64,000 nucleotides of DNA from Carposina sasakii (lineage: Eukaryota; Arthropoda; Insecta; Lepidoptera; Carposinidae), in the NCBI GenBank assembly GCA_014607495.2, contig CP053153.1:8432001-8496000 (forward strand). The letters run 5' to 3'. The position numbers were made by a program, and so were the translations under genes. Below the pieces are notes generated by a model. It was not told where the DNA came from, made no database searches, and worked only from the letters and a program-made list of their open reading frames with translations. Positions 55,651-64,000 of this stretch are shown piece after piece; within the stretch, counting starts at the first letter, position 1; every line of letters starts with the position of its first letter.

Positions 55651-55800
55651 CTAGTTGTTACAAACTAATAAAGCCTTGATTACAACAGCCGGATTACGTC
55701 AGTCCATTTAACTGATGAAACCTTGAAAGCAGCCGGTCTGTCTGTCAGTCCTCACTGATAAGACCTTGATAACAGCCAGTCTAAGTCAGTCATTACTGAA
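55651..55800 (-). repeat. Roughly 41-bp repeats with short stems (element III)
   Basis: CCTTGATAACAGCCAGTCT-type units recur at about 41-base spacing. Stems TCAGT/ACTGA at 55699-55715 (loop 7), 55745-55758 (loop 4) and 55786-55799 (loop 4). A further TAGTT/AACTA pair lies near 55652-55667. It is placed like the arrays of elements I and II, after pol. Confidence 0.6.
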
Positions 55801-55821
55801 AAGACCTTGATAACAGCCAGT

Positions 55822-56118
55822 CTATGTGCTTTTCGCACTGTCTAGACTTTGATTCATATTGCAGGATGTGCCTTCGCCAGCATCCTCAATATCTGTCTCT
55901 TCAGACATATCTAACTCATCAAGTCGACTGTTGGGCATTTTTCTTATACGATCATGTGCATACTTATACACCCTATTTCCGGTAAGTGACTTTAACATAT
56001 AACGATCGCCTTCAAGCAACTCGATGACCTTAAATGGTCCTTTGAATTTTTGATCGAGTTTGACTTGATTGCGCTCATTCTTTATTAAAACCAAATCACC
56101 TACAGCAAATTTATTAAG
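55822..56118 (-). pseudogene. Integrase C-terminal module of element III, cut off by frame breaks
   Basis: Minus strand frame with LVLIKNERNQVKL and KFKGPFKVIELLEGDRY, the GPF module, ending at a stop at 55822. It is separated from the main pol frame by the T-run at 56162-56170 and an in-frame stop at 56125-56127. Confidence 0.8.
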
Positions 56119-56134
56119 CTTAGCTTAATTTTTG

Positions 56135-59100
56135 TCAAATCGAGATTTTTCGTAAATTGCATTTTTTTTTCATATTCCGTACCGCGTGTTCTCTCACTTC
56201 CTCAATATTAACTAAAGGTTCGCTATCATCTAATGTCAAAAGGTTAAGAGGTCTCGCCACTTTACCTATCAAGAGCTCTAGGGGACTTGCCTTCGTGACG
56301 CGATTAATAGTACAGTTAATAGCTAGTTGCACGTCTTCTAAGGCATCTTGCCACGACCTGTCGGATGTTTCGACCGATGTAAGCAGATTTTTTAATGTAC
56401 CCATAACTCTTTCGACTTGGCCGTTCGCACGTGCCGAGCCGGTAGCAATGAGATGTAATGAAATTCCGTGCGATTCGTAAAACTCTTTGAAGTCCTTGCT
56501 TGAAAAACACCGGCCTTGATCAGCAATTATACGGTTTGGTGTACCAAAAAGGGAAATACCGGACTTGAAAGCTTTAATCGCACTCTCGGTATCTAGACGT
56601 GTAGTGTGATATAATAAAACGAATTTAGTGAAAGCGTCAATGAAAACGATAACATATTCTCTGTTGTCATTTTTGCCACTGAGCTTGCCCGATATGTCTA
56701 CGTGCACAGTATTCCATGGGATACTGATCTTCGGGATTGGATGAAGTTCAGCTTGCACCCGGCCAGAAGAAGACTTCGATACTTTGCATGTCATACAATT
56801 ATCAACAAATTTACGTACGTACTTAGACATGTGGTCGAACCAATAATGCTCGTAAAGTTTCTCTACAGTCTTTTCCCAGCCGAGGTGCATAACTGCCTCA
56901 TGAACATGGTTCACTACTGACCATCGGAATGCCCGTGGCACAATAGGCAAGCACCGGGTGCGATTATTCCTTTGGACCTTTCGAAATAAAGTACCAGAAC
57001 GTATTTCATAGGTTTTCTGGTCATCAACTGAAAGTTGGCGATCTTTGATTTTTGAAATAAGAGACTGAATTTCTTGATCGCGTATTTGTTCCGCTAATAG
57101 CCAGTTATTCGATAAATTTACAATGTCCACGCGTTTCTGCTCTAATTTTTGCACTACTCCCGTAACAGGATGGGTGGGAAGTGGATTACGGGATAGAAAA
57201 TCCACGTGACTCATTTGTTTACCAGGTCTGTAAGCAATGCTAAAATCAAATGCTTGAAGAAACGCCCACCAACGGTGTACTCTCGGTGTCAAATCAACTT
57301 TATTATGGGATGATTTTAGGGAATTACAATCGGTCACAATAGTAAAATGACGACTTTGCAAATAATGTCGAAAGTGTTTTATGGAATTGACCACTGCCAG
57401 AGTTTCCAACTCGTACGAGTGGTACTTTGATTCGGCGTTAGTGGTGCGTTTGCTGAAATATTCAACGACATGCAGTTGAGCGTCTATTTCTTGAAAAAGA
57501 ATTCCGCCATAACCTTCTGCACTTGCGTCTGTGTGCAACTGGATGGGGAGATCAGGGTTGAAAATTACAAGAACAGGTTTGTTCGTTATGATCAAAATTA
57601 TGCGTTGGCGAATCTTCTCATGTTCAGGTTTCCAAACGAAATCTTTTGCAGAAGTTAAGTGAAAAAGAGGAGTCATTATCTGAGAGAAGCTAGACACAAA
57701 TTTCCTAAAATAGGACGCGAGGCCAATAAATTGCCTGAGCTGATGAACGTTCTCGGGAGGGGGTAATTTAGTAAGGGCCTCAACCTTTCTTGGATTTGGC
57801 CTAATTTCACCAGCAGTTATTTCATATCCGAGAAACTCCACTCGACGCTTCAGAAAGGAACATTTTAACAGGTTGAGACAGAAACCGGCTTTTGTGAGGC
57901 ACTCTAATACTTCGCGCAATCTTTCTAGTCCTTCGTCTTCGCTACTAGAAGGAATGAGAATATCATCCATGTAAATGACCGCATAGGAGTAGACAAGATC
58001 TCCTAAAGCATTAGAAACAGCACGCTGGAAAACGCTTGGAGCATTGCGTAAACCGAAAGGCATTGCTAAATATTCGTACTGCCCATCAGGTGTAACGAAC
58101 GCAGTATGTTCAATGCTTTCTGGATTTACAGGGATCTGGTTAAATCCACTAGTACAGTCTAGACAAGTATAGTAATTGGCTCCAGACAACCTCGCGATCT
58201 GATCAGATATTAAAGGCAGAGGGAAGCGATCAGGCACTGTATTTCGATTAAGTTCGCGATAGTCAACACATAAACGATCACTTCCATCGCGCTTTTTAAC
58301 CAGTAAAATGGGACTTGCGAATGGGGAGCAACTGGGGCGAATAATTTCTGCTTTCAACAATTCGGTAATTTTGGAACGTACAATTTGTCTTTCATTGGGA
58401 CTAAGCCGATATGGACGGCGTTGAACAGTCAGGTTTGGGTTTTCTAAACGAATATGCAATTCTCCGGTAGTCACACGAGTTTTTGGGAGACCGTTAGCGA
58501 ACGAACATTTAAAGTTTTTCAATAATTTTGTGAGCTTTTCTTTATTTTCCGAGGAACTATCTGTATCAATATTTAGGAAATTAATAGGTAGATCACAAAA
58601 ATTTACTTCGTTGAATTTTGCAACTGTCAGTACCAAGTCCGTCATATTTACTGATACGCCGAGTTTTAAAATTTCGCGACCGATCATTATGTCTCGTTTT
58701 AGTGCTGTGTCAGGTAGGATATGAAATAATAATTTTAAATGATTACCGTCAATAACAACGTCACTTAGAACTTGCTCCCTGCAATCAAGATTTGAATGAC
58801 CTATACCAGTTATGCGTATTATGGAATAGAATCGTTTCCCCGAAAACTTCTTAGATAAACTTTCCTTGAGGAGAGAACACTCGGCACCGGAATCAAAATA
58901 AAAAGTGTACGACTCACCGTTATGTTCTAACTGACCCGACACTCCGCGAATTTCACAATACTCTACGCGGCGCTGCTGCTGAGATGCACCGCCACCACCA
59001 CTGCTGCTGCGCGAGCCGGACTTCGGACAGCTCCGCGCGATATGACCCTTCTCGTTGCATGTATAGCAAACAATATCCTTCTTGGTAGTGGAAGTGCTAG

Positions 59101-59160
59101 GTGTTGATGCAGTACTAGTAATAGAGTTCGTTGTGTTATTTAAAGGGGGGCGGTCTATTT
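56135..59160 (-). CDS. Gag 3' part, protease and pol of element III
   Basis: Minus-strand open frame (its first 76 codons, 59389-59161, belong to the insertion). From 59160: zinc knuckle CYTCNEKGHIARSC, Ser/Gly-rich stretch, protease FYFDSGAECSLL, reverse transcriptase LVKKRDGSDRLCVDYRELN and YMDD, RNase H QLHTDASAEGYG, integrase HHCC (HEAVMHLG..CMTC) with HVDISG, IADQGRCF and Glu in ARANGQVERV. It breaks at the T-run 56162-56170, so the last integrase part is out of frame. Confidence 0.85.
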
Positions 59161-60003
59161 GGTAGAAACTTGATACTCCGAAACCTATTTGGGATAACTG
59201 ACTTCGCAGAAACTTCTTTAGTCGATCATTTATTAGGCATAAAAAATATTTGACATAAATATTTTTAGGTATAATGTGCTTATGACCGAATTTAGAATGG
59301 CATACATTTAAGATAGTAGAATTTTTATTGGCATATTTACCTTTGGCATAGTTATAATTTTGTATAATATCATTTAGCATAACGTTCATTTAGAGTACAG
59401 ATTATTTGGCATAATTTAACTAGGCATACTATGAAGATCATAGAATTTCAATTAGAATAATATAGATTGGGTTACTTTCTTCTTTAAAAATGCGTAGGTT
59501 AGGTTAGGTTAGAACTGTGACCTCTTATGCACGAGCCGAGCGAGCGAAGCGAGCGTGCCGCGGCAGCGGCCGGCGAGTGCCAGAAACGAACATGCTCTCA
59601 TGGGCAATAATAATGATTCATGTGATTACTACCTCCAACAAATAGCAATAGTAAAAATGATAACGCCTGATTAGAAAAGTGTTGCAATAATCATAAAAGA
59701 TGATTCTTGCTGTAAGCATTATGGTTCGAAATGATGGTTCTACTTTTAAATAGTTATGGATAAGAAATATATGCCAAAAGATGAATCTGGTTTTGAACTT
59801 TCTGCGATGTGATGATTATACATTGTGATTATTATGGATACCAAAATTATGCGTACAGATAATTCTGACTTACAGAAATATGGGTTTCAATGTATGCTAA
59901 ATGAGTTAATGCCAAACGATATTCTGCGAAAAGAGGTTTATGCTATTAGTTGTTATGCAATATAAAATTATTACTTAAAAAGTTCTACTATAATAGGTAT
60001 ACC
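59161..60003. mobile_element. Unclassified 843-bp insertion in gag of element III, 6-bp duplication
   Basis: CTATTT stands on both sides (59155-59160 and 60004-60009), and removing the insert plus one CTATTT makes the gag frame continuous. The left 250 bases repeat the word GGCATA (in TTTGGCATAA and similar) about eight times. The middle has GGTTAGGTTAGGTTAG and a GC-rich core (GAGCGAGCGAAGCGAGCGTG). Ends are only weakly inverted (GGTAGAAACTT / AGTAGAACTTT). No coding frame. The class is unknown. Confidence 0.8.
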
Positions 60004-60009
60004 CTATTT

Positions 60010-60854
60010 AAAGCTGATGGTGGTTGATTCAACTTAAATTTTCTCTTGCGGCAATCAATCGCCTTGTGGCCAATTCTCCCGCAGTAATTGCAAGTAATTG
60101 TATCCATTGTTCTGAATTTGTAACGTTTAGGATCAGACGATTTAATGTCCATGTCACTTTTGCGTTTCAAGTTAGGGAATGACTTCATTTCTTGCAACAA
60201 TTTTATTCTTGTCGATATTTCTGTAGTGTATGCCAAGCGATGTAAACGGGAGTCAAACTGAGAGGTGTGTGCAAGCACATAAGATATAGCAATCTCTTCC
60301 GGTGTAAGATTCTTCCATTTAGCCACCACAGTTGTCATAAGACGACTGGCATATGCAGCAAGACATTCTCCGGTTTTAGGACGGCTGTTGTTGACACCAA
60401 TGAGGGTAGCTGCAACTGTTTCAGAACTGTCATATCTTATCAGGAACAAATCTTTGAAGTAAGCCCAAGTCATGCCAGGATAAGCTATTTGTGATAGCCA
60501 TGGAGAAGCACTGCCTTTAAGTGATTTACTCAGCGGAATAAGCAAAGCTCCACCCTCCAGCGCTTGTACCTCCATACAAATGTCAATAGTTGAGCACCAG
60601 GCACGTGCGTCTGCATCACTTAAATCAGAGTTGAATTCTGGCAAGCTGATTGTAGTTGGAGAAGGCACCTTCATGGCTGCAATCAACTGCATCATGTTTT
60701 GCTGCTGAATTTCAAACATTTTACGCCACTGGTCTTCGATTGTAGTCGGGATTTCCGCCACCCGATTAGATCCCACTTCTGATGTTGACGTAGACTCCTG
60801 GGTAAGATCGGTTGGAGTGACTTCTTGAGGGTTCGGATGGTTAGCGTCGCCCAA
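60010..60854 (-). pseudogene. Gag 5' part of element III
   Basis: Minus-strand frame from the LTR (the position equivalent to ATG, 60854-60852, is TTG here) through the primer-binding site into capsid-like sequence (WRKMFEIQQQNMMQLIAAMK, DADARAWCSTIDICM) and a first zinc knuckle CNYCGRIGHKAIDC. It is cut by the insertion at 60003. The lost start and the insertion make it a pseudogene. Confidence 0.8.
60770..60782 (-). promoter_or_regulatory. Primer-binding site of element III (tRNA-Leu-like)
   Basis: Minus strand TCAGAAGTGGGAT directly following the LTR, identical to element I. Confidence 0.65.
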
Positions 60855-61149
60855 AGCGTAGGTCTCAGGTGGAAAATCCCAAACTCGAGTAAAGTAATAA
60901 ATCGATGTATTGCAGATATTAATTAAATGTGTACAACCAAGATTCGGTGCTGGGTAAACCAACGGTCTCGTGTTAGACGTCTTACTAGTCCGGTAGTTCG
61001 TTTAAGACTGCCTCGAAGAAGGCCAGTCCGTAGGTAGTGGGGGACTACCTGCTCGACCACCTGCGGTCGTTACGATTCAGGTAAACAACCCTATTAGCGC
61101 GCAGCTGCAATTGCACGTGCAAAGCAGGTAGAAAGGGAAATCCCCGACA
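60783..61149 (-). repeat. 5' LTR of element III
   Basis: 367 bp. Differs from the left LTR at about four positions by eye, one of them destroying the gag ATG. Confidence 0.9.
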
Positions 61150-61400
61150 TATATAAGAAAACAGAGACGACTATATTAGTCAAAATTTTGTTACTTCGTT
61201 GCTACTTTGCTTACTCATTGTTCTGAGGTGTTAACTATGAAATGTAATGTCTTTGTGAACCTAGGGCATTCTCGGCATAAATTGAAACCAGTAGTTTAGT
61301 TAAAAGATATGCGTAGTTATCCTCTATAGTTATTCTGACTTTGAATCATATTATAAAATCATATTATAAAATTATTAATAAAGAAATGGAAAGAATTCCT

Positions 61401-61471
61401 CACCCGGGTGGGAATCGAACCCACGACCTCTGCATTCCGTGCCAGCGCTCTTACCACTGAGCCACCGGGTT
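61401..61471 (-). tRNA. tRNA-like sequence or tRNA-derived SINE head (probable pseudogene)
   Basis: On the minus strand the RNA polymerase III boxes are perfect: A box TGGCTCAGTGG and B box GGTTCGATTCC. Acceptor stem ACCCGG/CCGGGT, D stem GCTC/GAGC and T stem GTGGG/CCCAC pair. The anticodon stem is broken (CTGGC against GCAG, one base short), and the loop lacks U33. No terminator-like T run follows at once. It is best read as a tRNA pseudogene or SINE head. Confidence 0.55.
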
Positions 61472-62334
61472 GATTCATATGTTCCCCCTCCTTCCTCCTT
61501 CTTGCCACTTTCAGGAGGAATAAGTAACCAAAATACCCTACGAAGATCATATATGATTCACGAACTTGTCAGTGTCTCGGTACAAAAAGTGTTGCGTGAA
61601 TCAAATGTAATTCATGGAACCTGAACCTGTTAACTCCATTTGCCGGCAAAAAAGTTTTTAAATTATCCAATCAAGCTGACCCTATGTGCTGACCATAGAT
61701 GCTGACACATTACAGATCTGACATAATCGTGACATTGCATGACATAATCTGGCAACGCATTTGACAGGTTTTTTCAGTTTTAAAAATTTTCATTTTTACA
61801 AAATTGCAAACAAAATTATAGTTAATAGATATTTATTTTAACTTTATTGTAAATCAACTGGAGCGTTATATAAATTCAATTCATAATCGTAAGTTTTTTT
61901 TTTTTTTTTTTTTTTGGTTTTATTAATAATGGTAATCCTGGTATCAATATGCTTACCAATATCAGTAGGTAAGTAGGTATTTGAACGTAGGTACCCTATA
62001 GGTATCACAATATTCAATACAGTACGTCGTCAGAATCAACATCACGTATAGGAACCGTCATTTCTCCAGGAGTAGCGATACTGACTGTTCGTGCTAACTC
62101 ATAACATATGTATTAAACTTACAAGTGGACACCTGCAACTGTCCGCGTAAACTGCAGTAGTTTCGGAGCCTATTTGTTGCAAATAAACAAACAAACAAAA
62201 ATTCACTAAATGTTAAGTGATATTATTTCCGAAAACTGCATCCAAATAGCTTATGCCGTTTCTGAGCCTAGCATACACAAACATCGACCTGTTACAGTAT
62301 TATCATAAAGTAGGTATAGATAGATACAGATAGA

Positions 62335-62590
62335 GACAGACTGAAGTGACAGTGGGCTAGTCACATCGGTCGAGGAACAGATGGATGGTGGAATAAACTG
62401 GAGTAAGCAGGTTCTCAAATAGAGACCGCGCCACGGCAAGCGTAGCGTTGGACGCTCTTCGGCTAGTTGGACCGATGGCTTAAAGAGGGTGGCTGGTAGT
62501 AACTGGATGGCAAAAACGGGAGATCGAGCCTTGTGGTGTGCTCTGGGGGAGAACTATGTCCGGCGGTGGACGGCAATGTACGAGGTATAA
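62335..62590 (+). pseudogene. LINE ORF2 C-terminal remnant
   Basis: Plus-strand pieces in two frames: WASHIGRGTDGWWNKLE, then RPRHGKRSVGRSSASWTDGL and LWCALGENYVRRWTAM. These match the tail WAGHIARR..RWP..GKRSVGRP..RWTDD..LGEAYVQQW of common insect non-LTR elements. A frame break lies near 62400. It is degenerate and non-functional. Confidence 0.7.
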
Positions 62591-63036
62591 ATAGAAGATA
62601 TAGAAGATTATCTCAGTATTGGTGGTTGGAAAAAATGGTCCTAAGTGAACCTCTAATGAAACAATTTTGTAATTCAGCATTGAAATTGATTGGTTCCAAA
62701 TTAAAATTGTATTACTAAGGTACCAAAAATTGTCAATAAAAAGTACCTAATCTACGTTTAAATCTTACTGGGAAACATTTTCACTTTGACTTTGAACATT
62801 TGAAAAATGTACATATTTCTATGAGTAAAAAAATATTGTTCTCAATTTATTTTTTTGTGATCTCTATTTTTTTCAAATTCATCCAATAAATTGACATAAA
62901 TAAATCAGAAAATATGATTTTTTAATTGCACTAAATTAAAACGAATGTATAATCGATTGGTTCAAACTTATGAACCAGTTTCTGAAGTTTACTTACTATA
63001 CACATAAGTAATATTATTATTGTTCCCAGTACCACG

Positions 63037-63202
63037 ATGAATACCGTACCAATAGCTCTAAACAAAGCTGCTATGCGTAAGTATGAAGACCTCGAGGTGC
63101 CTTGCGAATCAGTTCTGGCCAGTTACATATGGGTGGATGGTACAGGCATCGACTTGCGGTCTAAGGATAGAACTTTTAACTTTGTTCCCAAAACAAATAA
63201 AG
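63037..63202 (+). CDS. Glutamine synthetase, first coding exon (3' part beyond window)
   Basis: Would make glutamine from glutamate, ammonia and ATP. The exon starts at 63030 (acceptor ATTGTTCCCAG), ATG at 63037, donor AAAG|GTAAAC after 63202, phase 1. The 55 encoded residues include SVLASYIWVDGTG and LRSKDRTFNF, the N-terminal beta-grasp signature of eukaryotic glutamine synthetases (YIWIDGTGE..RCKTRTL). An acceptor just before the ATG shows at least one upstream non-coding exon. No mitochondrial targeting sequence is obvious in this exon, favouring the cytosolic form, though alternative first exons cannot be excluded. Confidence 0.85.
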
Positions 63203-64000
63203 GTAAACACCACTGTACTTAATGTCTCTACTACATACTTACGCCAGGTGTACTTATCCAATTTCTGTTGAATGGTTTTTTTACTTTGAATTTTGATGTT
63301 TTTCCTGACTGGCCAGAAGAATTGTTTTTCTAGTGTATATTTGTATGTGAGTATTTATATTTCTTTGGCACGCTCTTGAGCCTAAACAGTTTGTCGCTTC
63401 ATTTAGATTTGTCTTAGTCGAGAGAAGGACACTAGGTTAAAATTTTAATGCAGTCAGGTTTAGTCATATTTACTTAAGTAAATGAGGTTATTTTAGAAAT
63501 AATACCCGTTTCGGGTACACAGCCATGTGTATTGTATTATTTATAGTAAGTATGGAGACAATAACAGTTTAGGGGCACGTCTTCGTGAATGGCACTGTCC
63601 TCGTATAGTACTAGATACCTACATGTCGTGTCCTATGATCCATGAATACAGGTATATGTACGAGTACCTATATTCTATGCGGTATCACTGTATGGTATTT
63701 ACGGAATATCGTTAAAGTCACAGCACACATATCAACTCGGAAAGGGATCATCACCGTATCGCCTCGAGCCGTTCAGGTATTGTTTGTATGAAACTCCCTA
63801 CTACAATGCACACTAAGCGGATTCGGAGCATAACAGCACGATAACATTTTTTTTAGTGAGTGACAGCCAAGCAAATATTGATATGCTGACTTCGGACTAT
63901 GATTCTGTTTGACCACTGTAAATTTTCACCGGAATATCCCTAGTTTTTCCTTTTTGTCAGTACCAAAATAATCAGCGAGTTTTAGTAGGCTGAGATGATA
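63203..64000 (+). other. Glutamine synthetase intron, partial
   Basis: Contains a family G end (63500-63535, TTTCGGGTACACAGCCATGT) and a family F piece (63850-63950, GTGACAGCCAAGCAAATATT and GACTTCGGACTATGATTCTG). No further exon in the window. Confidence 0.5.

Larger units (their letters stand above)
54853..61153 (-). mobile_element. LTR retrotransposon III (Ty3/Gypsy type), full length but damaged
   Basis: LTRs 54857-55223 and 60783-61149, 367 bp each with about four differences. Target duplication TATA at 54853-54856 and 61150-61153. Transcribed leftwards: 5' LTR, primer-binding site 60770-60782, gag, 843-bp insertion (59161-60003), rest of gag with protease and pol to about 55822, short hairpins, 3' hairpin, 3' LTR. 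Proteins resemble element I. Breaks: lost gag ATG, the insertion, a T-run frame break (56162-56170) and a stop (56125-56127). It is dead as a self-sufficient unit. Confidence 0.9.
61154..63029. other. Upstream region of the glutamine synthetase exon
   Basis: Contains a tRNA-like sequence (61401-61471), a poly(T) run (61890-61914) and a decayed LINE tail (62335-62590). The 5' untranslated exon(s) and promoter of glutamine synthetase should lie here or within the transposon-rich DNA to the left; none could be pinpointed. Confidence 0.5.

Noticed and set aside
59500..59520. GGTTAGGTTAGGTTAG as insect telomeric repeat
   Set aside because: Insect telomere repeat is TTAGG; here there are only about three GGTTA units inside the 843-bp insertion, too few and internal.
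1..64000. Search for CRISPR arrays, bacterial operons, riboswitches or viral coding clusters beyond LTR elements
   Set aside because: All tandem repeats are minisatellites or transposon arrays; host exons are spliced and no prokaryotic gene organisation is seen.

Overview
The window looks like nuclear DNA from a moth or butterfly (Lepidoptera), an inference from content rather than from a marker gene. It is AT-rich, has small host exons with GT-AG introns, and is packed with transposons of lepidopteran character. No bacterial, organellar or CRISPR features are visible.

Host genes. (1) Plus strand, 514-21132: a multi-exon secreted trypsin-like serine protease with two thrombospondin type-1 (TSP1) modules before the catalytic domain. 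Its 5' end lies left of the window, and one exon completing the second TSP1 module was not located. (2) Minus strand, 39224 down to about 33782, perhaps 32114: a serine protease homolog with a signal peptide and a long low-complexity N-terminal region. All three catalytic-triad positions are replaced, and two single-base frame breaks lie in homopolymers of exon 1. (3) Plus strand, 63037-63202: the first coding exon of a glutamine synthetase gene that runs off the right edge.

Mobile DNA fills most of the rest. A DDE transposon with a Mutator/Kolobok-type transposase and TTAA target duplication lies at 1176-4013, inside intron 1 of the protease gene. Three LTR retrotransposons with intact 4-bp target duplications follow: element I (22117-26667, plus, reverse transcriptase deleted), element II (47418-54356, minus, apparently identical LTRs) and element III (54857-61149, minus, gag split by an 843-bp insertion). 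The 42090-45664 block repeats 46127-49731, with a perfect 415-bp palindrome at the junction; a false duplication in the assembly is a serious possibility. Many MITEs, LINE 3' ends and short repeat families sit in introns and intergenic DNA.

The most interesting signal is in the three LTR elements. Each carries a tandem array of short stem-loops between pol and the 3' LTR. Element I has eight hairpins, all with a 7-bp stem and a 7-nt loop, a nearly constant loop and covarying stems. Element II has about eleven units with wobble and compensatory changes. Element III has three or four short ones. Just before each 3' LTR, where a polypurine tract is expected, is another hairpin with an AGGA/AGGGA loop, followed about 17 nt later by a 13-nt word resembling the 5' end of tRNA-Leu. 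The matching 5' primer-binding site resembles the complement of tRNA-Leu but lacks the CCA-pairing bases.
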